From positions 1 through 64,000 of the forward strand of contig NZ_AWNH01000038.1 of the NCBI RefSeq assembly GCF_000482245.1: 64,000 bases of DNA, read 5' to 3'. Below, piece after piece: positions 53,019 to 61,550 of this stretch. Source of the DNA: Leptolyngbya sp. Heron Island J (lineage in GTDB: Bacteria > Cyanobacteriota > Cyanobacteriia > Phormidesmidales > Phormidesmidaceae). The first letter of the stretch is position 1; every line of letters begins with the position of its first letter. The translations under genes were made by a program, and so were the position numbers. The notes below the pieces were generated by a model. It searched no databases and was not told the DNA's origin. It saw nothing but the letters and a program-made list of their open reading frames with translations.

Positions 53019-54450
53019 GTCCGACTCAAGTGAATCTAAAATTTCTGAGGCTTTTGGTAACTCGCCAGAAGCTGCAACGGTTGGGACAGTTGAACTCTCT
53101 GATGACATAGCAACAACCCCCCCCTCTCAGGTGACCGATTCTGAGCCAGTGACCGGCTTTTGGCCGGTCTTACAAAACCGCAATTTTCTGACTCTATGGG
53201 GTGGCCAGGTATTCTCCCAGTTGGCCGATAAAGTGTATCTGGTGCTGATGATTGCCATCATTGCCAGCCAGTATGAAGTGCCAGGCCAAACCATTAGTGG
53301 CTGGGTATCAGCCGTGATGATTGCATTTACGATTCCAGCCGTTCTGTTTGGGTCACTGGCCGGGGTCTATGTCGATCGTTGGCTCAAGCAACCCGTGCTG
53401 GTGCTGACCAATGTATTGCGAGGTGTCTTAGTTATTCTGCTGCCTTTGGGGCTGTGGCTCAGCCACGACTTGGGGAATTTGGCAGGTGTGCCCGTGAGCT
53501 TTTGCCTGCTGCTGCTGGTGACCTTTCTGGTATCCACACTGACTCAGTTTTTTGCCCCGGCAGAACAGTCTGCAATTCCCTTAATTGTTAACGATCAGCA
53601 TTTACTATCGGCCAATTCCCTATATACCACCACCATGATGGCGTCGGTGATCATTGGGTTTGCAGTAGGGGAACCCTTGCTTGCGATCGCAGACCAGCTG
53701 CTCGCCCCTTTTGACCACGGTAGCGGCATTGGCAAGGACATCCTGGTAGGGCTCAGCTATTGTCTAGCCGGGTTGATTCTCATGCTCATGCGCACCCACG
53801 AATCACCCGAAAACCTGACCCGTGATAGTCATGTGTGGACTGACATCAAAGACGGCTTCAGCTACATCAAACAGCAGCCCCCGATTCGTAACGCCATCAT
53901 TCAACTAGTACTGCTATTTTCAGTATTTGCCGCTCTGGCCGTTCTCTCCGTACGTCTGGCGGAAGTCATTCCTACCCTAAAGTCTTCTCAATTTGGCATA
54001 TTACTAGCCGCCAGCGGTGTCGGCATGGGCATAGGAGCCACCCTGATCGGCCATTTTGGCCATCGGTTTGCCCGCCGTCGGCTCAGCTTGCTGGGCCTAG
54101 TTGGCATGGGAGCCAGCCTGGGGACCTTATCCATGACCATTCATAGCCTGTGGGGTAGTCTGGCTCTAATTGCCCTTCTGGGAATTTTTGCAGCTACAGT
54201 GGGCATCCCCATGCAGACCACAGTGCAGGAGCAAACCCCTGAGGACATGCGCGGCAAGGTATTTGGGCTACAAAATAATGTCGTCAATATTGCCCTAAGT
54301 CTGCCCCTGGCCCTGGCAGGCGTAGCAGAAGCCTTCTTAGGGCTGCGACTAGTACTGCTGGGTCTGGCCGTCATCGTGATTTTAGGCGGTCTGCTCACCC
54401 AAACTGTCTTTACCGTCACCACCGCACCATCCTCCCAAAGCCAAGACTAA
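53008..54450 (+). CDS. MFS transporter
   Basis: Inner-membrane major-facilitator transporter with twelve predicted segments. After an N-terminal polar part (1-45) the domain starts WPVLQNRNFLTLWGGQVFSQ and has the motif-A-like VYVDRWLKQ in loop 2-3. The frame is open from a TTG at 52993, but ATG 53008 (MLRESDSSES) is the better start. It overlaps recO, indicating co-transcription. The MFS_3/Ent-like type often exports small molecules; substrate unknown. The polar leader is unusual but common in cyanobacterial members. Confidence 0.85.
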   Translation: MLRESDSSESKISEAFGNSPEAATVGTVELSDDIATTPPSQVTDSEPVTGFWPVLQNRNFLTLWGGQVFSQLADKVYLVLMIAIIASQYEVPGQTISGWVSAVMIAFTIPAVLFGSLAGVYVDRWLKQPVLVLTNVLRGVLVILLPLGLWLSHDLGNLAGVPVSFCLLLLVTFLVSTLTQFFAPAEQSAIPLIVNDQHLLSANSLYTTTMMASVIIGFAVGEPLLAIADQLLAPFDHGSGIGKDILVGLSYCLAGLILMLMRTHESPENLTRDSHVWTDIKDGFSYIKQQPPIRNAIIQLVLLFSVFAALAVLSVRLAEVIPTLKSSQFGILLAASGVGMGIGATLIGHFGHRFARRRLSLLGLVGMGASLGTLSMTIHSLWGSLALIALLGIFAATVGIPMQTTVQEQTPEDMRGKVFGLQNNVVNIALSLPLALAGVAEAFLGLRLVLLGLAVIVILGGLLTQTVFTVTTAPSSQSQD

Positions 54451-54592
54451 GGTGCAGCTACTCGTTAACGACCTCGTTAATGACACAGTATGGGGTGAAT
54501 CACCCGCTAACCCGCAAATTTCCATCTCCCTCCGCACTCATCGCCAAGTAAATCCTAAAATCCTGATAAAGTCATATAAAGCATTCGTACGG

Positions 54593-54638
54593 TTGCTTAA
54601 GTAGCATTAAGTTAAGTTACTTAATGCTACTTAAGCAA
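54593..54638. terminator. 20-bp perfect hairpin after the MFS gene
   Basis: TTGCTTAAGTAGCATTAAGT (54593-54612) and its complement (54619-54638) flank a 6-base loop. No T-run. It may be a terminator for the recO-MFS unit or a palindromic repeat. It lies in a 296-base gap that otherwise holds nothing recognised. Confidence 0.55.
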
Positions 54639-54746
54639 ACAAGGGTTCCTAAGGGGCGTCTTGCCAAACGGTTGAATTCGTGAAGCCGTTCATGTCTGCT
54701 TTTGAAAACGCCCTTTAATGAACGTCTGATTTATAGACACCTTTAG

Positions 54747-55907
54747 ATGCACATTGCATGGATTGGTAAAAAGTCTCCATTTTGTGGAAATGTCACCTAC
54801 GGCCGAGAGATTACAAACGCTCTGTTAGAGCGCGGCTATCGAGTGACGTTTCTCCACTTTGCTACTGATGCAGAGTCTGGCGGCGAACACGGTGGCTATG
54901 AAGAGGTTTCCCTGCCTTTTATCTTCAAATCTCAGATCCTGATTATCCCCAGCTTTAGCTCGGCGCGACGTCTGGCTGAGGTGCTGGCGGAACTTAAACC
55001 GGATCTAGTGCATGCCTCACTTTCCTTATCACCGCTGGATTTTAAGCTGCCAGAAATTTGCCACGAGTTAGGCATTCCACTGGTGGCCACATTCCATCCG
55101 GCCTTTGACCGCAAACGTCGTAACCTGACATCAGGTACTCAGCATTTTACCTATCAGCTCTATGCCCCACGGCTAGCCAACTACGACCAGGTAATCGTAT
55201 TTTCCCGCATGCAGCAGGAGCTGTTGGTTAAGCTTGGCGTACCGGCGGAGCGAGTCGCTGTGATTCCCAATGGCGTTGATGTCTATCGATATGCTCCTGG
55301 CCCCTCTCGGATTAAACAGGAATTTCGAGCCAAGCAAATTTATGTCTATCAAGGTCGGCTAGCCATTGAGAAGAATGTAGAGTCGCTGCTCAAGGGTTGG
55401 AAGCTTGCGAATATGGGGTCTGAGAACAAACTGCTGATCGTGGGCAGTGGACCTTTAGAAATGGCTTTAAGGACAGCCTATGGAGCCGATGATTCAGTCA
55501 TCTGGCTGGGTTTTATCGCCGATGAGCGTCGCCGCATCGAAATTTTGCAGGGAGCGGATGGGTTTATTTTGCCGTCCTTGATTGAGGGGCTATCTTTATC
55601 ATTGTTGGAAGCAATGGCCTGTGGCACAGCCTGTATCGCAACTGATGCCGGAGCAGATGGAGAGGTCTTGGAAGATGGCGCGGGCATTGTCATTGGCACC
55701 CAGCGAGTAACTCAACAGCTACAGACAATCTTGCCGCTGCTGCATAACCATCCTGAAATGCTTTCAATTTTGAGCAGTAAGGCAAGACAGCGGGTGCTAG
55801 ACCGCTACACTCTGAGCACAAACATTACTCAGCTCGAAAACCTGTATGCTCGCATGGTCCCTAGTAAAGCTCGGTATTCTTTACCGCAACAGGTCAGCCG
55901 AATTTAA
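54747..55907 (+). CDS. Family 4 glycosyltransferase
   Basis: Encodes 386 residues, GT-B fold. N-terminal half MHIAWIGKKSPFCGNVTYGR, then GIPLVATFHPAFD; C-terminal half YVYQGRLAIEKNVESLLKG and the donor-binding GFILPSLIEGLSLSLLEAMA, with the EX7E pattern (E in SLIEGLSLSLLE). Acts on a lipid or polysaccharide acceptor; sugar donor unknown. Single gene, convergent with the TIGR04282 gene, separated by a palindromic terminator. Confidence 0.9.
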   Translation: MHIAWIGKKSPFCGNVTYGREITNALLERGYRVTFLHFATDAESGGEHGGYEEVSLPFIFKSQILIIPSFSSARRLAEVLAELKPDLVHASLSLSPLDFKLPEICHELGIPLVATFHPAFDRKRRNLTSGTQHFTYQLYAPRLANYDQVIVFSRMQQELLVKLGVPAERVAVIPNGVDVYRYAPGPSRIKQEFRAKQIYVYQGRLAIEKNVESLLKGWKLANMGSENKLLIVGSGPLEMALRTAYGADDSVIWLGFIADERRRIEILQGADGFILPSLIEGLSLSLLEAMACGTACIATDAGADGEVLEDGAGIVIGTQRVTQQLQTILPLLHNHPEMLSILSSKARQRVLDRYTLSTNITQLENLYARMVPSKARYSLPQQVSRI

Positions 55908-55933
55908 GCCTGAGCGGGTTAACCCGCTCAGGC
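55908..55933. terminator. 26-bp palindromic terminator between convergent genes
   Basis: GCCTGAGCGGGTT (55908-55920) and AACCCGCTCAGGC (55921-55933) are fully complementary without a loop. It serves GT4 and, from the other strand, the TIGR04282 gene. No T-run. Confidence 0.6.
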
Positions 55934-55990
55934 ATCTGCTTCATGCCTCTGTCCTCATACTTTCTGTCTTTCGCCATCCACCAAGGGGCA

Positions 55991-56608
55991 TTAAATACAA
56001 ATCGGCATTTGCTTGAGTAATGCCAGGTCTTCTGGCCGATCCACATCTCGCAGCTGCTCCAGGGTGGCGATGGATAAGTTGAGCTGGGTTGCGATCGCAA
56101 CCGTTCGCTCAAACACTTCCCCAGTGCCCCAGGGAATGTTTTCAAACAGTTGGGCCTGGGGGCGACTTAACCCAATTAAGTAGTAGCCCCCATCCGCTGC
56201 CGGTCCCAACACCACATCATGAGTCTGCAGTTGCTTAAATGCCTGCTCTAAATGACAACTACTCAGCTCAGGGCAATCGGCACCAATCGCCACCACAGCC
56301 TCCATTCCCGACCGAAAATTTGCCATAAAGGCCTGGTGCAAGCGATGGCCCAAACCACCTGCAAACTGTGGCAAATAGTTAAACTGTCGTCCTAACCAGG
56401 CCTGCATCTGCGACAAACCACCTCCAGAAAAATGGATTTGCCGATCAATCTCCGGACATAGCTCAGCCATTTCCCTGGCCATGGATGCCGTCATCCATCG
56501 CTGTAGTTCAGCCGCCCGCTCTGCCCCCAAATGGGGAATCAGTCGAGTTTTGGTATTACCAGCTTCGGGGTACCGTGTGAACAACATCAGACAAGCATTC
56601 CTATCCAC
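55991..56608 (-). CDS. TIGR04282-family nucleotidyl/glycosyl transferase-like protein
   Basis: Encodes 205 residues of the family once linked to arsenosugar synthesis and radical-SAM/selenodomain neighbourhoods (DUF2064, GT-A fold). Motifs: LMLFTRYPEAGNTKTRLIP, AIGADCPELSS and VVLGPAADGGYYLIGLS. The last gene of the minus-strand set (59619 to 55991). No radical-SAM or ArsM gene is in the window, so an arsenic role is unproven. The glycosyltransferase role fits the fused GT2/GT-C gene of the same set. Confidence 0.85.
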   Translation of the reverse strand: MDRNACLMLFTRYPEAGNTKTRLIPHLGAERAAELQRWMTASMAREMAELCPEIDRQIHFSGGGLSQMQAWLGRQFNYLPQFAGGLGHRLHQAFMANFRSGMEAVVAIGADCPELSSCHLEQAFKQLQTHDVVLGPAADGGYYLIGLSRPQAQLFENIPWGTGEVFERTVAIATQLNLSIATLEQLRDVDRPEDLALLKQMPICI

Positions 56609-56643
56609 GATGTGACCCCTCGTTTCTTAATATTTCATTTAGA

Positions 56644-57489
56644 TTATTTCTGATCGTTGAGAGACCAGTCGTAGTTGAAGTAACTAAGCTTGTATTCCCC
56701 AGCTTCTAAATACGCCCGATCTTCTTCACTGACATACTCGCTGATAAAGTTCAGCACAGCCTGTTCTTCTTTGCTGCCAGTAAAACCGGATTCCACACCA
56801 TAGCTAGGAATCCAGTCGCCACCAAACCAGCTAAAAATCTTGGATACCTTAACTTCACCGGCTTCCTTATCGATTTTTAAGCCATCCGGTCTGGCCAGCC
56901 ATTGCACTACCTGCTCATCCAGCTGAGCATCTAAATTTTCTCCATTAAAGGCTTCATTGCGTAATGGGGGGCAGCTAATGGCCGCACAGACAATGGCCGC
57001 ATGCAGGCGAGGTTCATCAAAATCAACCCGCAGCACATCGTGTTCGATGTTGTTTAAGGTCTTTTCTGTCTCATTGATCGGATGCTTACGCAGACGCCAT
57101 ACACCTGTAATATCCTTGATGCTGGGCTTGATAGGAGTTTGGTCAATAATTGACTTTAAGGTCAGGGAGTTATAAGCATTAATCCAAAATGCAATCTGTT
57201 CCTCCTCACTCCAGCCCCCTAAGGTGGCATCATCAACGCTGGCTAGCCCATTGTTGAATGTGTCTAGCTGTTGCCGAGATGCTTGTAAGTCAGCATAGTT
57301 AACCCAGCCAGAGTCATCGACGTAGGTACTCAATACATCGTCATAAATTGAATAATCCACACCCTCAGCCGATGCAATAGCTATCTGCTCAGAAGATCCG
57401 TTGGACGATGTGGTTACAGCAGCTGTAGAACAACCGGCCAAACCAATGGAGCAAGCCAGAAAAAGAGCAGATAAATACTTACGTTTCAT
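56644..57489 (-). CDS. DUF547 lipoprotein
   Basis: Encodes 281 residues. A lipoprotein signal (MKRKYLSALFLACSIGLAGC, Cys 20) anchors it on a membrane, outside the cytoplasm. The DUF547 domain (60-265) has SLTLKSIIDQ and AAIVCAAISCPPLRNEAFNG, plus FFDWSLNDQK-type end (NYDWSLNDQK). DUF547 is of unknown biochemistry; some members have a papain-like fold with Cys/His, and here CAAISCPPL offers Cys. It lies between the GT2/GT-C gene and the TIGR04282 gene, 35 and 84 bases apart, in one operon. Confidence 0.85.
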   Translation of the reverse strand: MKRKYLSALFLACSIGLAGCSTAAVTTSSNGSSEQIAIASAEGVDYSIYDDVLSTYVDDSGWVNYADLQASRQQLDTFNNGLASVDDATLGGWSEEEQIAFWINAYNSLTLKSIIDQTPIKPSIKDITGVWRLRKHPINETEKTLNNIEHDVLRVDFDEPRLHAAIVCAAISCPPLRNEAFNGENLDAQLDEQVVQWLARPDGLKIDKEAGEVKVSKIFSWFGGDWIPSYGVESGFTGSKEEQAVLNFISEYVSEEDRAYLEAGEYKLSYFNYDWSLNDQK

Positions 57490-57573
57490 AATTAGTTTCT
57501 AGGTGAAGAGTTAGTGCAATCAGCCTTCACTGGTAATTTCTCACTGCCAACTGAACAAAGGCTGAGAAGTGCA

Positions 57574-59619
57574 TTAAGTTCTGGTCAATTTTGGTGCTAC
57601 TGCTAGCCCAGGCCAAGTTACTCGAGCACTGCTCCAGGCAATCCCTAGGATAAATGGCCACCACAAGATATGGCGTTGAGCAGCTGGCAAAAGCCAGCTA
57701 TAGTTTCCTGCAGAAGCCATATAGAGCAGGGTGAAGTACGTATAGGCGGAGAGACTAATTAGCCGCAGGCCCAAATTGCGACTCAACACTAAAAAGGGCA
57801 TCAGCCAGCTGAGATACCAGAAATGGACAATCGGTGAAATCACCATCAGGCCAATTAGATACCATTCGGTAAATTTGTGAAAGGTGCTTGCTCGTAGCAG
57901 CAGCCACACCACTACCAGAGCCAATGGAAACGCATAAAGCCAGTTAGCTGAGCGGGATGGGTCCCAAAACTGTCCAACAATATGGGGAATTAGTTCAGCA
58001 GAACGTCCTGTGACCACAAAGGACGAGTTGACTTGGACTAGAGGGCATGACGTCAGGCTGCAATAGGGTATTGCCGCTAGTACCATGGGTAGTAGGCCCA
58101 TGATGCCGCTCAACACGGCTATGCCGATGCGCTTTCGCCGTATTGCATGCCATACCAAGAAGGTCAGAATTGGTAGCGAAATCCATTTAACAGCTATGCT
58201 AATACCGACCAATAGGGAGCTACCTAGGTAGGTTAAAGGAGGGAAAGGCTTGTCGAAGGTATCTCCGCCGGGGCGATCAAACCAGAACCAGGCCATTACC
58301 AGCGGCAGCACAAACCAGCTGTCATAGTGACCACCACCGGCAAAACTGTAGAGCACCAGAGGATTCCAGGCATAGAGTAGGGTGGCTCGCCGACCAAAGC
58401 GATGGCCGAGCAGCCAACAAATGGCTAAATCAGCGGCGGTAAATGCGGCTTTGAATAGGGACACCCATAGCCCAATGCTGGCTAAGGTACGAAATCCAAG
58501 CTGGGTGATCGGCGGATAAATTGCTGAAGCGTAGGGATGGTTGATTTCACCCCACCATTCTGGACGGAAGGATTTGAGGACATCAGCCAGGGGGGCAAAA
58601 TCATAGGGACTATACCCCTGGAGTTGAATGTGGCCCTCCCAAATGTAGCGCCAGATATCGTCGCCGGGATACATAGTGATCAACAACAGCCGAGTCACTA
58701 TGGCAACACTCCAAAACCAAAAGCTCGGAATGCTACGCAGCCTCCAGGACAGAACAAAACCGGATCCCATACAGGCGCTACCAACCCAAAAGTGAGGAAC
58801 AGCAAACGGTTCTTTAAAGTTGCCGTAGGGCAAGATGTAGACGGTACCTGCTAACAACAATAAGGTACTGAGAAAAAGTAGGATAGGCTGGCGTTTTTCG
58901 TGACTGAAGTCAACTGCATCACTTGGCCAGAGAGTTTTCCAATACAGAGCAGCCAGGGTGGATAGAATGATGGTGCCAGCCTTAAAACTGCCGACAAGAG
59001 TGCCTGAGATTTTGGATTGCCCCCCCTGGCGAGGTAAATAGTTAACCGGTAGCTCACAAATGCGGAGTCCGCATTCTATGGCACGAGCCTGCATTTCTAC
59101 GGTCCAACCAAAGTTGCGATCGCACATCCCGATCTGATCCAGCGCCGTTTTTCGCACTAATCTGAGCGGTCCCAAATCATGAAAGCGATAGCCCCATCCC
59201 AGGGCAATCAGCGTGCCTGACAAGCAGTTACCAAAATTTTGCACCGAGCTCAGCTGCTGACGCCCCGTTTTAGTCCCTCGTCGATTCCCTAAAATCAGAT
59301 CGTGGCTTTCTCGTTGGGCAAAAAACTCGGGCAATTGCCTCAGGTCGTCACTACCATCGGCATCGCAAAACAAAATCCATTCAATACCATCAGGAATAGC
59401 TTGCAACCCTCGCCAACAGGCCTGTCCATAGCCCTTGATCGGCTCCTGCACCACCTCAGCTCCGGCTTGGGCGGCCTCAGCTGCCGTCCCATCCTGGCTG
59501 CCGTTATCCACCACGCGAATATGAATTAAGCCTTGCTCTCGTAGTGCTTGAACTACATTGGCAATCGTGGCCGCTTCATTGAGCGCTGGCATCACGACTA
59601 ACGTATTATCTAAATCCAT
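57574..59619 (-). CDS. Fused GT2 and GT-C-type glycosyltransferase
   Basis: Encodes 681 residues. The N-terminal part (1-230) is a GT2 domain: LVVMPALNEAATIANVVQAL, VDNGSQDGT, and DADGSDDLRQLPEF with the DxD-like metal site. The C-terminal part (245-681) has about ten membrane segments and TMYPGDDIWRYIWEGHIQLQ, a GT-C-type acidic loop (GDD), plus INHPYASAIYPPITQL. It may use a polyprenyl-phosphate sugar made by its own GT2 half. First gene of a minus-strand set with the DUF547 lipoprotein and TIGR04282 gene. The fusion is the notable feature. Confidence 0.85.
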   Translation of the reverse strand: MDLDNTLVVMPALNEAATIANVVQALREQGLIHIRVVDNGSQDGTAAEAAQAGAEVVQEPIKGYGQACWRGLQAIPDGIEWILFCDADGSDDLRQLPEFFAQRESHDLILGNRRGTKTGRQQLSSVQNFGNCLSGTLIALGWGYRFHDLGPLRLVRKTALDQIGMCDRNFGWTVEMQARAIECGLRICELPVNYLPRQGGQSKISGTLVGSFKAGTIILSTLAALYWKTLWPSDAVDFSHEKRQPILLFLSTLLLLAGTVYILPYGNFKEPFAVPHFWVGSACMGSGFVLSWRLRSIPSFWFWSVAIVTRLLLITMYPGDDIWRYIWEGHIQLQGYSPYDFAPLADVLKSFRPEWWGEINHPYASAIYPPITQLGFRTLASIGLWVSLFKAAFTAADLAICWLLGHRFGRRATLLYAWNPLVLYSFAGGGHYDSWFVLPLVMAWFWFDRPGGDTFDKPFPPLTYLGSSLLVGISIAVKWISLPILTFLVWHAIRRKRIGIAVLSGIMGLLPMVLAAIPYCSLTSCPLVQVNSSFVVTGRSAELIPHIVGQFWDPSRSANWLYAFPLALVVVWLLLRASTFHKFTEWYLIGLMVISPIVHFWYLSWLMPFLVLSRNLGLRLISLSAYTYFTLLYMASAGNYSWLLPAAQRHILWWPFILGIAWSSARVTWPGLAVAPKLTRT

Positions 59620-59817
59620 GAAATGCCACGCAACGAGGTCCAGCCCTATTAAATAGGAATTGGATGAAATTCCGCTGAACTCGTTACCAGCAAATTCTCA
59701 GACTCGTGGGGCTCACATCTCAGCATATGGCTAAAATCAACTGAGAGCACAGCGAAGCCCTTAGACAACTTCCACTATGCTCTACAGCCTAAAAGAACCA
59801 AATTGTTTTGAAGGCGA

Positions 59818-60123
59818 TTAATCGTCCTTCGTATCATCCAAAGGATTACCACCACCCGATGACTCATAGATGGCATCCAATTGCTCGCGAGCATCCTTGA
59901 TAGAAATAGAGCGCATCACTAGCAAGGGCTCATCTAAAACATTGCCATCCTCGTCTAGCAGCTCAGGATGAGGAACTCGACGGGACTGACCTTGGGTTGA
60001 TTCAGCCGTCCTACCACCGACTCGTCTGGTTTCAATACCCAGGCTAATCAGGTTGCGTACCAAATTGACAATTGCCAATACGGCCAGGATGGTGAAAGCG
60101 AAGATATAGAGTAAATGCAGCAT
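59818..60123 (-). CDS. DUF2973 small membrane protein
   Basis: Encodes 101 residues. An N-terminal membrane segment (LLYIFAFTILAVLAIVNLVR) is followed by a polar, cytoplasmic-looking tail with HPELLDEDGNVLDEPLLVMR. This is the cyanobacterial DUF2973 pattern; function unknown. It starts 17 bases after DUF2605, so the two are co-transcribed. In several cyanobacteria the two families are neighbours. Confidence 0.85.
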   Translation of the reverse strand: MLHLLYIFAFTILAVLAIVNLVRNLISLGIETRRVGGRTAESTQGQSRRVPHPELLDEDGNVLDEPLLVMRSISIKDAREQLDAIYESSGGGNPLDDTKDD

Positions 60124-60140
60124 AGGGAAAAGCGATCGCG

Positions 60141-60497
60141 CTAATTATCCTCTTGGAGTTTTCTTGGGGCCGATTGGGCTTGCTGCTGTCGAAGGCGGAA
60201 ACCCACATTCCAACATTCATGAACCAGCTGATGCCAAGACATTACAACAGCCATATCCACACCTGCTTGGTTACCAGTAGCCTGAGATAAAGACTGAGAT
60301 GCACTCACCAGCTGTTGAGCTTGACGCACCCGGTTGAGTAAATCCTGCTGCTCGTACTCGCCAAGAAAATCAAGAGTTTCAGATTCAAGCAAATCAATGG
60401 AGCGACCAAACCAATGCTGAAAATCATTCAACAGGGGTTGGAGAACCGCTTTCATTAATTCAGGTTCGGGAGCATTAGAGCTGTACATTAATCGCAC
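60141..60497 (-). CDS. DUF2605 small protein
   Basis: Encodes 118 residues, helical: LMKAVLQPLLNDFQHWFGRS, then LNRVRQAQQLVSASQSLSQA, and MSWHQLVHECWNVGFRLRQQ. Cyanobacterial DUF2605 pattern; function unknown. The start MRLMYSS may be three codons too long, since MYSSNAPEPE (60488) also fits. First gene of a pair with DUF2973. Confidence 0.82.
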   Translation of the reverse strand: MRLMYSSNAPEPELMKAVLQPLLNDFQHWFGRSIDLLESETLDFLGEYEQQDLLNRVRQAQQLVSASQSLSQATGNQAGVDMAVVMSWHQLVHECWNVGFRLRQQQAQSAPRKLQEDN

Positions 60498-60684
60498 TTA
60501 AGCTAAAAAGTTTCCGAAGGCTTATGCAATCACTGAAGAAACATAAACCACTACTAGCTTAAACAGAACCTTTAGTGAACGCTACTCAGGATGTGCCTTT
60601 TATGGACAAAAGACAAACCCGATGCACCTTCTGTAAAGATTATTACTCAATCAATATATTAGCGCCATTTTCAAAGAGTAATGG

Positions 60685-60975
60685 TTAAGATATGCCATCA
60701 ATTTTGCTGCAACTATCGGGTTGACCGTCAGCAATTTGATCCATAGTTTGCCAGCCTGCTCGCCAGAGCTGACGGTTCTTCAACACATTGGCATTAATCC
60801 AAAATCGAACCGTTGGATCGCACGAAGCCACGAGCTCAGCAAAAACGAGCTTACCCTGATTTTTACGATTGGTAACTTGAAAATGCCGCCATCCCATGGT
60901 GCGTTGCTGGGCTGTCCACTTGGAACCCAAGAGATGGGGAAATTTTTGCTTTTTAGGTTTAGACATTGCAATCAC
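60685..60975 (-). CDS. Trp-rich small protein (TIGR02450)
   Basis: Encodes 96 residues; the core KFPHLLGSKWTAQQRTMGWR, then HFQVTNRKNQGKLVFAELVA and RFWINANVLKNRQLWRAGWQ, is the Trp-rich family found in cyanobacteria and some marine bacteria, function unknown. The start at MIAM may be shifted to MSKPKKQ (60963). It overlaps the start region of the next minus-strand gene (60972) by four bases, suggesting co-translation. Confidence 0.85.
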   Translation of the reverse strand: MIAMSKPKKQKFPHLLGSKWTAQQRTMGWRHFQVTNRKNQGKLVFAELVASCDPTVRFWINANVLKNRQLWRAGWQTMDQIADGQPDSCSKIDGIS

Positions 60976-61502
60976 TCAAGCGCTCGTTTTAACCCACGAA
61001 TATGAACGGCTCGACTCGTAATGTATGCCGTCTTCGCATCCAGACGGATGTACACCTTTCCAGACAGTATCCCCCTCAGGTTGCGGCGAGCATAAACAAC
61101 GATATCAGCGGGCATGCTGTCATCCTCAACTTGGGTGTAGCCTAACTTTTCTAGCGGCTGGCTAATCTGATTGAGAAATACTTTATGCCCTTTAATCGTT
61201 TGTTTGAGGGTAATGGAGCGATTAAAGTACAGTCCCAGCATGCCACCCGCCAACCCCATCGCCAAACCCAGCTGATTAGGCAAACCACTCATAGGGCTCA
61301 GGTGAAGCACCACGCTGGCCAGCATAATCGTAATTAAGGTGGTAGTGCCAAAGTAATAGAGAAAGGTAAGGGAATGCTCAGGGCCTAAATTATTACTGGT
61401 CATAATGGGCTGATGCGTTCTTTCCGTATAGGGTTGCACAATTTCGTGGCCACCGTTATGAATATTCAGTGGCAGAATGGTCAAGCGATACTTAATCGCC
61501 AT
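60972..61502 (-). CDS. Membrane protein of unknown function
   Basis: Encodes 176 residues from ATG 61502; an internal ATG (MTSNNLGPEH, 61403) gives a shorter 143-residue protein that fits the hydrophobic core better, so the true start may be there. Two membrane segments (YYFGTTTLITIMLASVVLHL; LGLAMGLAGGMLGLYFNRSI) precede a soluble part with KLGYTQVEDDS and GKVYIRLDAKTAYITSRAVH. The family is not recognised; a distant similarity to CCB-type cytochrome-assembly proteins is only a thought. It is divergent from the ABC ATPase gene. Confidence 0.7.
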   Translation of the reverse strand: MAIKYRLTILPLNIHNGGHEIVQPYTERTHQPIMTSNNLGPEHSLTFLYYFGTTTLITIMLASVVLHLSPMSGLPNQLGLAMGLAGGMLGLYFNRSITLKQTIKGHKVFLNQISQPLEKLGYTQVEDDSMPADIVVYARRNLRGILSGKVYIRLDAKTAYITSRAVHIRGLKRALE

Positions 61503-61550
61503 TGTTTGATACTTAGCTTGATATTTGGCGTCTAATAGGGCTGGTAAACC

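Noticed and set aside
60602-60688. 28-codon plus-strand frame with CTFC
   Set aside because: It overlaps the stop of the Trp-rich gene and has no ribosome site; too short to support.
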